Shown here: piece after piece, positions 1 through 5,457 of the stretch
How positions within the stretch are numbered: position 1 is the first letter of the stretch
How the letters are laid out: each line of letters begins with the position of its first letter
Origin: an uncultured Eubacteriales bacterium
GTDB lineage: Bacteria; Bacillota; Clostridia; Lachnospirales; Lachnospiraceae
DNA: 6,652 nt
Direction of reading: 5' to 3'
Assembly (NCBI GenBank): GCA_900313855.1
Contig: OMSZ01000388.1
Location: 1 to 6,652, forward strand
The notes under the pieces: model-generated
Database searches by the model: none
What the model saw: the letters and a program-made list of their open reading frames with translations, nothing else
What the model was told of the DNA's origin: nothing
Translations under genes and position numbers: made by a program

Positions 1-1298
1 TCACCATCATTGTATTTCTGGTATGCTACCATGTCGAAATATCCCGTACCTGTAAGTCCGAATACAATATTCTTCTCCTCACCGGTCTCCTTGCATTTAA
101 GCGCCTCATCAATCGCAACGCGGATCGCGTGTGAAGACTCAGGAGCCGGAAGGATTCCCTCAACACGTGCAAACATCTCGGCAGCCTCGAATACAGAAGT
201 CTGCTCAACACTTGTTGCGCGGAGAATTCCCTGATCATAAAGTTCTGATACGATAGAACTCATTCCGTGATATCTAAGTCCTCCGGCATGATTTGCTGAC
301 GGAATAAATCCACTGCCCAATGTGTACATCTTTGCAAGCGGACAAACCTTACCGGTATCACAGAAATCGTAAGCATATACGCCTCTTGTAAGACTCGGAC
401 ATGAAGCAGGCTCAACTGCGATAATATCATACTTAGCTTCGCCTCTTAACATTTCTCCTGCAAATGGTGATATAAGTCCTCCGAGATTTGAACCACCACC
501 TGCACAACCTATTATCATATCTGCCTTGATACCATATTTATCAAGTGCAGCCTTTGTCTCTAAACCGATAACTGACTGGTGAAGTAATACCTGTGAGAGA
601 ACCGATCCCAACACATAACGATATCCCTCCTGCGAGGTTGCAGCCTCTACCGCCTCAGATATAGCACAGCCAAGACTTCCTGTTGTTCCCGGAAACTCAG
701 CATTTATCTTACGTCCAACCTCTGTATTCATAGATGGCGAAGGAGTAACCTTAGCGCCATATGTCCTCATAACCTCGCGTCTGAAAGGCTTCTGCTCATA
801 AGAAACCTTAACCATATAAACCTGACAATCAAGATCAAAATACGAACACGCCATAGAAAGAGCGGTTCCCCACTGACCTGCACCTGTCTCAGTCGTTACG
901 CCCTTAAGTCCCTGCTTCTTAGCATAATAAGCCTGTGCAATCGCAGAATTAAGCTTATGGCTTCCTGATGTATTATTACCCTCAAACTTATAATATATGT
1001 GTGCGGGCGTACCTAATTTCTTTTCAAGACAATATGCACGAACCAAAGGTGACGGACGATACATCTTATAAAAGCTTCTGATCTCCTCAGGAATTTCAAA
1101 AAACTGTGTTGTATCATCAAGCTCCTGACGCGCAAGCTCTTCACAGAATATTCCCGAAAGCTCCTCTAACGTCACCGGCTTTAATGTTCCCGGATTTAAT
1201 ATCGGCGCAGGCTTCTTCTTCATATCCGCGCGTACATTGTACCATTTATCCGGCATCTCCTTTTCTTCAAGGTAAATCTTGTAAGGTATCTCACTCAT
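1..1298 (-). CDS. trpB: TrpB2-type tryptophan synthase beta chain (3' end cut by window edge)
   Basis: Pyridoxal-phosphate enzyme of fold type II that joins indole and L-serine to make tryptophan in the cytoplasm. The frame is open from 1298 to the window start and gives 432 residues. The family is usually about 450, so only a short C-terminal piece is missing. Visible motifs: SGSHKLNSA with the Schiff-base lysine K115; ETGAGQWGTALS at 137-148 with catalytic E137; the phosphate-binding GGGSN at 267-271; GLTGTGYFD at 414-422. The tryptophan in GAGQWG (histidine in ordinary TrpB1) and the roughly 85-residue N-terminal region before the first conserved block mark the TrpB2 subgroup, which usually works without a tight TrpA partner. 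No trpA is in the window. Two adjacent ATGs exist (1301 and 1298). The 1298 start is preferred because it sits 8 bases from GGAGG (1307-1311), but 1301 is also possible. No T-box or trp leader was seen upstream. Confidence 0.93.
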   Translation of the reverse strand, partial: MSEIPYKIYLEEKEMPDKWYNVRADMKKKPAPILNPGTLKPVTLEELSGIFCEELARQELDDTTQFFEIPEEIRSFYKMYRPSPLVRAYCLEKKLGTPAHIYYKFEGNNTSGSHKLNSAIAQAYYAKKQGLKGVTTETGAGQWGTALSMACSYFDLDCQVYMVKVSYEQKPFRREVMRTYGAKVTPSPSMNTEVGRKINAEFPGTTGSLGCAISEAVEAATSQEGYRYVLGSVLSQVLLHQSVIGLETKAALDKYGIKADMIIGCAGGGSNLGGLISPFAGEMLRGEAKYDIIAVEPASCPSLTRGVYAYDFCDTGKVCPLAKMYTLGSGFIPSANHAGGLRYHGMSSIVSELYDQGILRATSVEQTSVFEAAEMFARVEGILPAPESSHAIRVAIDEALKCKETGEEKNIVFGLTGTGYFDMVAYQKYNDG

Positions 1299-1455
1299 CA
1301 TATATTCCTCCATTTTCCACATTGACAGCTTCTATACGTAAGCTATGTCTTTGTATTATTTTCACGTAGACTTTGCCTTGATTTACTATCGCGGTCAGAC
1401 AAAATCCATAAGTAATTATCCACTTACTTTTGTATATGTTTTCTTTATCAAACAC

Positions 1456-1492
1456 ATAGTAACAGAGTACCACAAATTCATACTAATATCAA
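1456..1492 (-). promoter_or_regulatory. Weak candidate promoter for trpB2
   Basis: Two overlapping extended -10 candidates lie here on the minus strand. TTGATA (1487-1492), 17 bases, then TGG-TACTCT (1464-1469) has a good -35 but only 3/6 in the -10. TGT-TACTAT (-10 at 1456-1461) is 4/6 with no useful -35. Either would give a leader of about 150 bases. The rest of 1302-1559 is AT-rich. It has no terminator after the Nudix gene, so read-through from there is also possible. It has no riboswitch that I recognise. Confidence 0.3.
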
Positions 1493-1559
1493 AACATTTA
1501 TTAAATAATAAGGCGATTTTATCTAAAAAAAACCAGACTAAAAACTATAATATATTAAT

Positions 1560-2042
1560 CTACACAGTTATATCCTTACCGTCTAATCTGACCTCTATCA
1601 ACTCATCATTAAGGGAATACACAAGCTTTAGGGAAAAGAATGGTCTATCCTCTGCAAGCAGCCCGAAAAATATTTTGTCACCATCCCAGATTTTAAGCTC
1701 ACATACCTTATCCTTCTCAACCCAGACCAGCTCTCCCTCGTCACAATCAGATATAGTACCCTCAAAGCCATCTGCGGTATATAAATGCATGTATTCCACA
1801 ACCTCATCGCCATAAATAAAGGTGACAATGCCTCGCGCTCTATAGCTTGTAAGCTTAAGCCCCGTTTCCTCAAGTACCTCACGCATCAGACATTCATCAG
1901 GACTTTCACCATATTCAAAGTGCCCGCCGACGCCTATATATTTATCCTTATTGATATCTTTTTCCTTCTTGATCCTGTGCAGCATAAGATACCTGTTATC
2001 CTTCTCAATATAGCACAGGGTAGTAAGCTCGGGATTTCTCAT
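1560..2042 (-). CDS. Nudix hydrolase, MutT/MutX-like (8-oxo-dGTP diphosphatase family)
   Basis: A 160-residue cytoplasmic Nudix protein that hydrolyses a nucleoside diphosphate linked to another group. The signature G-x5-E-x7-REV-x-EE-x-GL is complete: G40, E46, R54, E55, E58, E59, G61 and L62, with the glutamates that bind Mg2+. The N-terminal stretch (CYIEKDNRYLMLHR at 10-23, then the IGVGG strand leading into the box) resembles MutX/MutT-type 8-oxo-dGTP sanitising enzymes of Firmicutes, which remove oxidised dGTP from the nucleotide pool. Substrate assignment within Nudix families from sequence alone is unreliable, so the specific substrate is inference. The ATG at 2042 follows GGAGGAG (2053-2059) with a 10-base gap, slightly long but usable. 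The gene has its own promoter and no clear terminator before trpB2, 261 bases downstream. Confidence 0.9.
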   Translation of the reverse strand: MRNPELTTLCYIEKDNRYLMLHRIKKEKDINKDKYIGVGGHFEYGESPDECLMREVLEETGLKLTSYRARGIVTFIYGDEVVEYMHLYTADGFEGTISDCDEGELVWVEKDKVCELKIWDGDKIFFGLLAEDRPFFSLKLVYSLNDELIEVRLDGKDITV

Positions 2043-2087
2043 AGTACGAAAGCTCCTCCATATAATAATATGTCAAATAACAAAGCT

Positions 2088-2116
2088 ATTTTACCATTGC
2101 TCACCCCTACATTCAA
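2088..2116 (-). promoter_or_regulatory. Promoter of the Nudix gene
   Basis: Minus strand: -35 TTGAAT (2111-2116), 17-base spacer, -10 TAAAAT (2088-2093) preceded by TGG, an extended -10. It lies about 45 bases upstream of the Nudix start codon and directly after the metY terminator hairpin, so the Nudix gene is a separate transcription unit. Confidence 0.65.
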
Positions 2117-2122
2117 CAATCA

Positions 2123-2159
2123 AAATGAAGCATCCTGCAAATTACAGAATGCTTCATTT
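2123..2159 (-). terminator. Intrinsic terminator-like hairpin after metY
   Basis: Perfect 11-base arms, AAATGAAGCAT (2123-2133) and ATGCTTCATTT (2149-2159), are extended inward past one C/A mismatch by CTG/CAG, with a 7-base loop. On the minus strand the hairpin ends in TTTT then G, a short U-run. It sits about 165 bases beyond the metY stop, unusually far, with the repeat element in between. Confidence 0.6.
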
Positions 2160-2187
2160 ATCGCCTTACGGCTCGTTTTCACCAAAT

Positions 2188-2223
2188 CAGTCACTTCGTT
2201 CCCTCATCGACTAAGAACCGCTC
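2188..2223. repeat. Imperfect direct repeat, copy A
   Basis: A 36-base unit matching copy B (2306-2341) at 33 of 36 positions; the differences are at unit positions 9, 16 and 22. It ends in AGAACCGCTC, which is one arm of a stem. It lies in the noncoding gap downstream of metY. Confidence 0.85.
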
Positions 2224-2305
2224 TGAGTGGTTCGCTGTTTCCAATCATGCTTCGCTTCGCTCGCATTCTTGGACAGCTATCACATGGGCGGTTCTACAGT
2301 CTCTT

Positions 2306-2341
2306 CAGTCACTCCGTTCCTTCATCAACTAAGAACCGCTC
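2306..2341. repeat. Imperfect direct repeat, copy B, overlapping the metY 3' end
   Basis: Second 36-base copy, starting 118 bases after the start of copy A and in the same orientation. It covers the metY stop codon (2325-2327) and the last five or so codons, so the C-terminal residues after DEAF are read from repeat sequence. Confidence 0.85.
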
Positions 2342-3635
2342 CAAATGCTTCGTCAATATCCTCTATGATATCATCAATATTCTCAACACCGATTGAAAGG
2401 CGGACTGTATTCTGAGCTATTCCCTGATCTGCAAGCTCAGCTTCATTACACTCAGAATGTGTGGTTGAAGCCGGATGAATCGCAAGTGATTTCACATCAG
2501 CTACATTTGCAAGCAGTGAAAACAGTTCAAGATTATCAATGAAATCCTTTGCCTTTCTTGCGTCACCCTTGATATTAAATGTAAATATAGATCCACCGCC
2601 GTTCGGGAAGTATTTCTTATAAAGCGCCTGCTGAACCGGATCAGTTGATACAGCAGGATGTGACACAGATTCTACCTGTGGATGCTTTGAAAGATACTCA
2701 ACAACCTTACCCGCATTAAACGAATGGCGTTCAACACGCAATGACAAGGTCTCTAATCCCTGAAGGAAGAACCATGCATTTATCGGTGAAAGGCTCGCTC
2801 CTGTATCGCGGAGTAATATCGCACGTATGTATGTAACAAATGCTGCCGGAGCCGTATCTCTTGCAAAGCTTACACCATGATAAGACTCGTTAGGCTCTGT
2901 AAGCCATGGCCATTTATCAGAAGAAGCCCAGTCAAATTTTCCACTGTCAACAATGATTCCTCCGATAGATGTTCCGTGTCCGCCGATGAATTTCGTTGCG
3001 GAATGAACAACTATATCAGCGCCCCACTCGAAAGGACGAACCAAAAAAGGTGTGGCAAATGTATTATCGACAATGAGCGGAAGTCCGTGTTTGTGAGCGA
3101 TTTCAGCCCATTTTTCTATATCAACAACCTCACCGTTAGGATTACCTAAGGTCTCGACATACAAGGCCTTTGTATTATCCTTGATCGCACCTTCGCTCTC
3201 CTCATAGTTATAAGGGTCAACAAATGTAGTCTTAACCCCATAATCTTCAAATGTATGTGCCAGATAATTGTAGGTTCCGCCATATATATTCTTGGCAGAC
3301 ACTATATTATCACCGACATGTGCAACCGTCTGAAATGCGTATGTAACCGCTGCCGCGCCGGAAGCAACCGCCAATGCTGCAACTCCTCCCTCAAGAGCTG
3401 CCACACGTCTTTCAAAAACCTCCTGTGTAGGATTGGTAAGACGACCATAAATGTTACCGGCATCCTTTAATGCAAATCTTGCCTCTGCATGATCACTATT
3501 GTGAAAAACATAAGAAGATGTCTGATATATCGGTACTGCTCTGGCATCGGTTACCGAATCCGGATTCTCCTGTCCTACATGCAACTGTAATGTTTCAAAC
3601 TTAAGATTTCTTTCTGATATTGGTTTCTTGCTCAT
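2325..3635 (-). CDS. metY: O-acetylhomoserine sulfhydrylase (O-acetylhomoserine aminocarboxypropyltransferase)
   Basis: A 436-residue cytoplasmic PLP enzyme of the Cys/Met metabolism family. It makes homocysteine from O-acetylhomoserine and sulfide, the direct sulfhydrylation route to methionine; many members also act on O-acetylserine. Visible features: YGR at 63-65 (PLP phosphate contact from the neighbouring subunit); DNTF at 190-193; Schiff-base lysine K215 in HSATKFIGGHGTSIGG; HPASTTH at 387-393; RLSIG at 412-416, where R412 binds the substrate carboxylate. Length and the insert at about 232-260 fit MetY rather than the shorter MetB/MetC. The ATG at 3635 follows GAGG (3642-3645) by 6 bases. 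The C-terminus (GAVLS and the stop) is encoded by a repeat element. The gene has its own promoter and a candidate Rrf2 operator upstream; no S-box or T-box was found in the leader. Confidence 0.96.
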   Translation of the reverse strand: MSKKPISERNLKFETLQLHVGQENPDSVTDARAVPIYQTSSYVFHNSDHAEARFALKDAGNIYGRLTNPTQEVFERRVAALEGGVAALAVASGAAAVTYAFQTVAHVGDNIVSAKNIYGGTYNYLAHTFEDYGVKTTFVDPYNYEESEGAIKDNTKALYVETLGNPNGEVVDIEKWAEIAHKHGLPLIVDNTFATPFLVRPFEWGADIVVHSATKFIGGHGTSIGGIIVDSGKFDWASSDKWPWLTEPNESYHGVSFARDTAPAAFVTYIRAILLRDTGASLSPINAWFFLQGLETLSLRVERHSFNAGKVVEYLSKHPQVESVSHPAVSTDPVQQALYKKYFPNGGGSIFTFNIKGDARKAKDFIDNLELFSLLANVADVKSLAIHPASTTHSECNEAELADQGIAQNTVRLSIGVENIDDIIEDIDEAFGAVLS

Positions 3636-3766
3636 AACACACCTCTTTCCGCAGATCCCTCTCTATATTGTCTGCTAATCTTTTATTATCCTGGTCTTCT
3701 GTACGTGTTTACCTTATTATTCTCATTATCCTGACACGTCAAAAGCATAACATCGGGAATCATTTA

Positions 3767-3793
3767 ATTCCTACCTGTTTACAAGGAAATAGT
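3767..3793. promoter_or_regulatory. Candidate Rrf2/CymR-type operator at metY
   Basis: Plus strand ATTCCTAC (3767-3774), 10 bases, GGAAATAGT (3785-3793). It matches the cysK and rrf2 sites at 15 of 17 fixed positions with the same spacing. It overlaps the metY -10 (3789-3794) and runs past the expected start site, the position of a repressor. A second dyad, GGAAT-N6-ATTCC (3756-3771), overlaps its left end. Assignment to the neighbouring Rrf2 protein is inference. Confidence 0.65.
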
Positions 3794-3817
3794 AGCACAC
3801 ATTTTCCCACCTGTCTA
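3789..3817 (-). promoter_or_regulatory. Promoter of metY
   Basis: Minus strand: -35 TAGACA (3812-3817), 17-base spacer, TGC then -10 TACTAT (3789-3794), an extended -10. The start would be near 3782, giving a leader of about 145 bases. A second, weaker candidate inside the leader is TTGACG (3737-3742), 17 bases, TAATAA (3714-3719). Confidence 0.6.
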
Positions 3818-3883
3818 ATATGTAAATGCTATGAGCTGTTATAGCTTTTGCCTATGGCGAAATAGTCACCATAAAGGCTGTTT

Positions 3884-4312
3884 CTATATTGAATAATCCA
3901 GACAGCCTTCCTCACCCATAAGATCGGCAAGGGTTATTCCGTCAAAATAATCATTGACCAGCTTCTGAAAATCCGTCCATACCTTAAGTGTCTTACACTC
4001 CGCTGCTCTCTCGCAGGTATTGATATCATTCTCCAAGCATGAAACCGGAGCAAATGCTCCTTCTGTTATCTGTAAAATATCCTTTAATGTATACTGGTCA
4101 GGAGTTCTCGTCAAACGATAACCACCCTTCTTCCCGCGAAGAGCTGTAAGCAGCCCTGCCTTAACCAGCATTGATACTATCGCTTCAAGGTACTTTTCTG
4201 AAATTTCCTGTCTTCCTGCTATGTCAGTAAGCGGTATATATTCACTCTGATCACGCTCAGCCAAATCCAGCATTACCCTGATAGCATATCTTCCCCTCGT
4301 TGAAACCTTCAT
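3884..4312 (-). CDS. Rrf2-family transcriptional regulator, CymR/IscR-like
   Basis: A DNA-binding regulator of 142 residues. The opening MKVSTRGRYAIRVMLDLA is typical of the family. A winged helix-turn-helix fills roughly the first 75 residues: recognition helix around ISEKYLEAIVSMLVKAGLL (37-55) and wing at RGKKGGYRLTRTP (59-71). A C-terminal dimerisation helix (about 107-125) follows. Cysteines C92, C100 and C106 form Cys-x7-Cys-x5-Cys, close to the Fe-S ligands of IscR (Cys-x5-Cys-x5-Cys); C137 is extra. The ATG at 4312 is chosen because GGGAGGA (4319-4325) precedes it by 6 bases. The upstream ATG at 4318 abuts that site, and the frame's TTG at 4327 would place it inside the gene. Neighbours metY and cysK point to control of cysteine/methionine genes (CymR role); the cysteine cluster points to Fe-S or redox sensing (IscR-like). 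Its own promoter carries the candidate operator, suggesting autoregulation. Confidence 0.93.
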   Translation of the reverse strand: MKVSTRGRYAIRVMLDLAERDQSEYIPLTDIAGRQEISEKYLEAIVSMLVKAGLLTALRGKKGGYRLTRTPDQYTLKDILQITEGAFAPVSCLENDINTCERAAECKTLKVWTDFQKLVNDYFDGITLADLMGEEGCLDYSI

Positions 4313-4390
4313 CCTCATTCCTCCCAATCAGATCCATAACAATAATGTCTGTTAACATTAGTAATTGCCAAAGACAACCGCTTATATCAA

Positions 4391-4422
4391 CCTATATTCC
4401 TACTATACCATAGGGATATAGG
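4391..4422. promoter_or_regulatory. Candidate autoregulatory operator (32-base dyad) of the rrf2 gene
   Basis: Arms CCTATATTCCTA (4391-4402) and TAGGGATATAGG (4411-4422) are complementary at 11 of 12 positions around an 8-base centre. Within it, ATTCCTAC (4396-4403), 10 bases and GGATATAGG (4414-4422) are identical, with the same gap, to the cysK site. The dyad fills most of the -35/-10 spacer and the -10 itself, so a protein bound here would exclude RNA polymerase. That the Rrf2 protein binds is inference. Confidence 0.72.
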
Positions 4423-4430
4423 GCATTCAA
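4402..4430 (-). promoter_or_regulatory. Promoter of the rrf2 regulator gene
   Basis: Minus strand: -35 TTGAAT (4425-4430), 17-base spacer, TGG then -10 TATAGT (4402-4407), an extended -10 with 5/6 match. It lies about 90 bases upstream of the ATG at 4312 and downstream of the terminator of the preceding lipoprotein gene. Confidence 0.7.
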
Positions 4431-4453
4431 GGAATATTTTCCAATTACCATTA

Positions 4454-4490
4454 AAAAACTCATTATCTGACCATTAGATAATGAGTTTTT
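4454..4490 (-). terminator. Strong, probably bidirectional terminator after the lipoprotein gene
   Basis: A perfect 15-base stem (4454-4468 with 4476-4490) and 7-base loop. The arms start and end in runs of A and T, so the minus-strand RNA ends in six U and the plus-strand RNA in five. It lies 33 bases past the lipoprotein stop codon and insulates it from the rrf2 promoter. Confidence 0.88.
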
Positions 4491-4523
4491 ACGCATTTAT
4501 ATTATCTTAGAAATTATAATTTT

Positions 4524-5348
4524 CTACCTGATCCTTATGCCATAGTAATCTTCAATAGCCATCAGCCATACAGCCAGATATTCATCTTTGAACATCTCGC
4601 TAACATACTCCGTAGCACCGTCGTTCATATAGAATTTACGATCCTGATAGTTTGCAAGCCAGGTATCATCTGCACCATAAGCAGTGAGGTTATAATGGTA
4701 ATCTGCCGTATTATTTTCATCTATAATACAGCTCTTGATATGTATTTCTACATTATGGAAATTGTTTGCCACAGCAAGTGCCATCATCAAATGCTTTTCC
4801 CTGCTTTCTTCATTAGCGGAAAGCTTATCATCCACAAGCATAAATGCAAGAATATCATAGAATAATTCCCTGTTGATGGTGCGTCCCTCTTCCAAAACAG
4901 TGTTATCAACATAGTCAAGGAACCCATTTAAGTCCTTGTCGCCAAAAAGAACCGTCGATCCGTTCATCCCGCCGTTTGCTACCAGATAAAGACCTTTATC
5001 GGTTCTGGTGACATCAGTAAAACTATATACTGTTCTTTCTCCTTCGGGTTCATCCTGCGCTTGTCCTGACCGTGTGCTGTCCTCTTTGGCTGCTTCGGTA
5101 GTTGTTTCGGTATCTGCCTTAGCACTGTCATTACCTGAATCCTTACCAAGATCAAGATTCTTGATGGATTCTGCCGCATTCTGCAGACTGGAAACATCAA
5201 TATCCGAATTTATATCCTCAACTGTCGGCATTTCACTTTCATCAAGCTTAAATGTTGTTTTTTCTGTACCACAGGCAGTCATTGAAAATGCCATTATACA
5301 TGCTGCAAAAGTTAATAAAACGGTTCTTTTTTTCATGTGTGTTTTCAT
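4524..5348 (-). CDS. Lipoprotein of unknown function with acidic Ser/Thr-rich linker
   Basis: I do not recognise the family. The 274-residue product begins with a lysine/arginine-rich start and a hydrophobic signal segment (about 9-22), then a lipobox-like MTAC with C26, so it should be lipidated and anchored on the outer face of the membrane. Residues about 32-105 are acidic and rich in Ser, Thr, Ala and Glu, with no order apparent: a likely flexible spacer. Residues about 106-274 look like one folded domain with many aromatic residues (YSFTDV near 108, YHYNLTAYG near 217, the DYYGIRIR end); it has one cysteine (C207). The start is uncertain: the ATG at 5348 is only 2 bases from GAAAGG (5351-5356), and the ATG at 5336 is 14 bases from it; both keep the signal peptide. 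It has its own promoter and terminator, so it is a single-gene unit between cysK and the regulator. No copy of the sulfur operator is upstream. Confidence 0.85.
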   Translation of the reverse strand: MKTHMKKRTVLLTFAACIMAFSMTACGTEKTTFKLDESEMPTVEDINSDIDVSSLQNAAESIKNLDLGKDSGNDSAKADTETTTEAAKEDSTRSGQAQDEPEGERTVYSFTDVTRTDKGLYLVANGGMNGSTVLFGDKDLNGFLDYVDNTVLEEGRTINRELFYDILAFMLVDDKLSANEESREKHLMMALAVANNFHNVEIHIKSCIIDENNTADYHYNLTAYGADDTWLANYQDRKFYMNDGATEYVSEMFKDEYLAVWLMAIEDYYGIRIR

Positions 5349-5370
5349 TTCCTTTCGTTTTTTTTATAAA

Positions 5371-5398
5371 AGTATAACATATTTTATACTTAATTCAA
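5371..5398 (-). promoter_or_regulatory. Promoter of the lipoprotein gene
   Basis: Minus strand: -35 TTGAAT (5393-5398), 16-base spacer, TGT then -10 TATACT (5371-5376), an extended -10 with 5/6 match. The leader would be very short, under 20 bases. It sits just after the cysK terminator. Confidence 0.65.
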
Positions 5399-5406
5399 TA
5401 ACAACG

Positions 5407-5442
5407 AAAAAACAGTGCCTGATAATGAATATCAGACACTGT
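5407..5442 (-). terminator. Intrinsic terminator of cysK
   Basis: Stem ACAGTG/CACTGT plus CTGATA/TATCAG separated by one C/A mismatch (5412-5424 with 5430-5442), 5-base loop, and a run of six U on the minus-strand RNA (5407-5412). It begins 15 bases past the cysK stop codon. Confidence 0.88.
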
Positions 5443-5457
5443 CTCAAATACTATTCT

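Larger units (their letters stand above)
2160..2344. other. Folded noncoding repeat element (MITE/REP-like candidate)
   Basis: This stretch between the metY terminator and the metY 3' end is dense in secondary structure. GCGGTTCT (2288-2295) is the exact complement of AGAACCGC at 2214-2221 (copy A) and again at 2332-2339 (copy B). Each pairing can extend to 10 pairs with one wobble. Inside the left pairing is a second hairpin: GCTGT/ACAGC, CCAA/TTGG and ATGC/GCAT (2234-2250 with 2263-2277), closing on a TTCGCTTCGCTC loop. A third, smaller hairpin, GAACCGCT/AGTGGTTC, covers 2215-2233. There is no transposase or convincing ORF. I infer a short non-autonomous or structural repeat; the exact boundaries are not visible. 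Confidence 0.55.

Noticed and set aside
1291..1473. A 60-codon minus-strand frame just before trpB2
   Set aside because: It would start at GTG without a ribosome binding site, covers the candidate promoter and overlaps the trpB2 start in another frame.
1345..1815. A 156-codon open frame on the plus strand
   Set aside because: It is antisense to the Nudix gene and the trpB2 leader; low-complexity Ser/Lys/Asn composition and no ribosome binding site.
2123..2344. CRISPR array in the repeat region
   Set aside because: Only two imperfect copies, no regular spacer series and no cas genes; the repeats form long-range stems instead.
1785..2396. A 203-codon open frame on the plus strand
   Set aside because: It runs antisense through the 5' part of the Nudix gene, the terminator, the repeat element and the end of metY. 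It has no ribosome binding site and no recognisable domain; the repeats merely lack stops in this frame.
3850..3878. Hairpin GCCT/ATGG with CCAT/AGGC just after the rrf2 stop
   Set aside because: It has a two-base bulge and is followed by A-rich rather than U-rich sequence on the minus-strand RNA, so it is not a convincing terminator; rrf2 transcripts may read into metY.
3636..3883. SAM (S-box) riboswitch or T-box leader upstream of metY
   Set aside because: Looked for because methionine genes in Firmicutes often carry them; none of the conserved core elements are present, and the space is used by a promoter and the shared operator.
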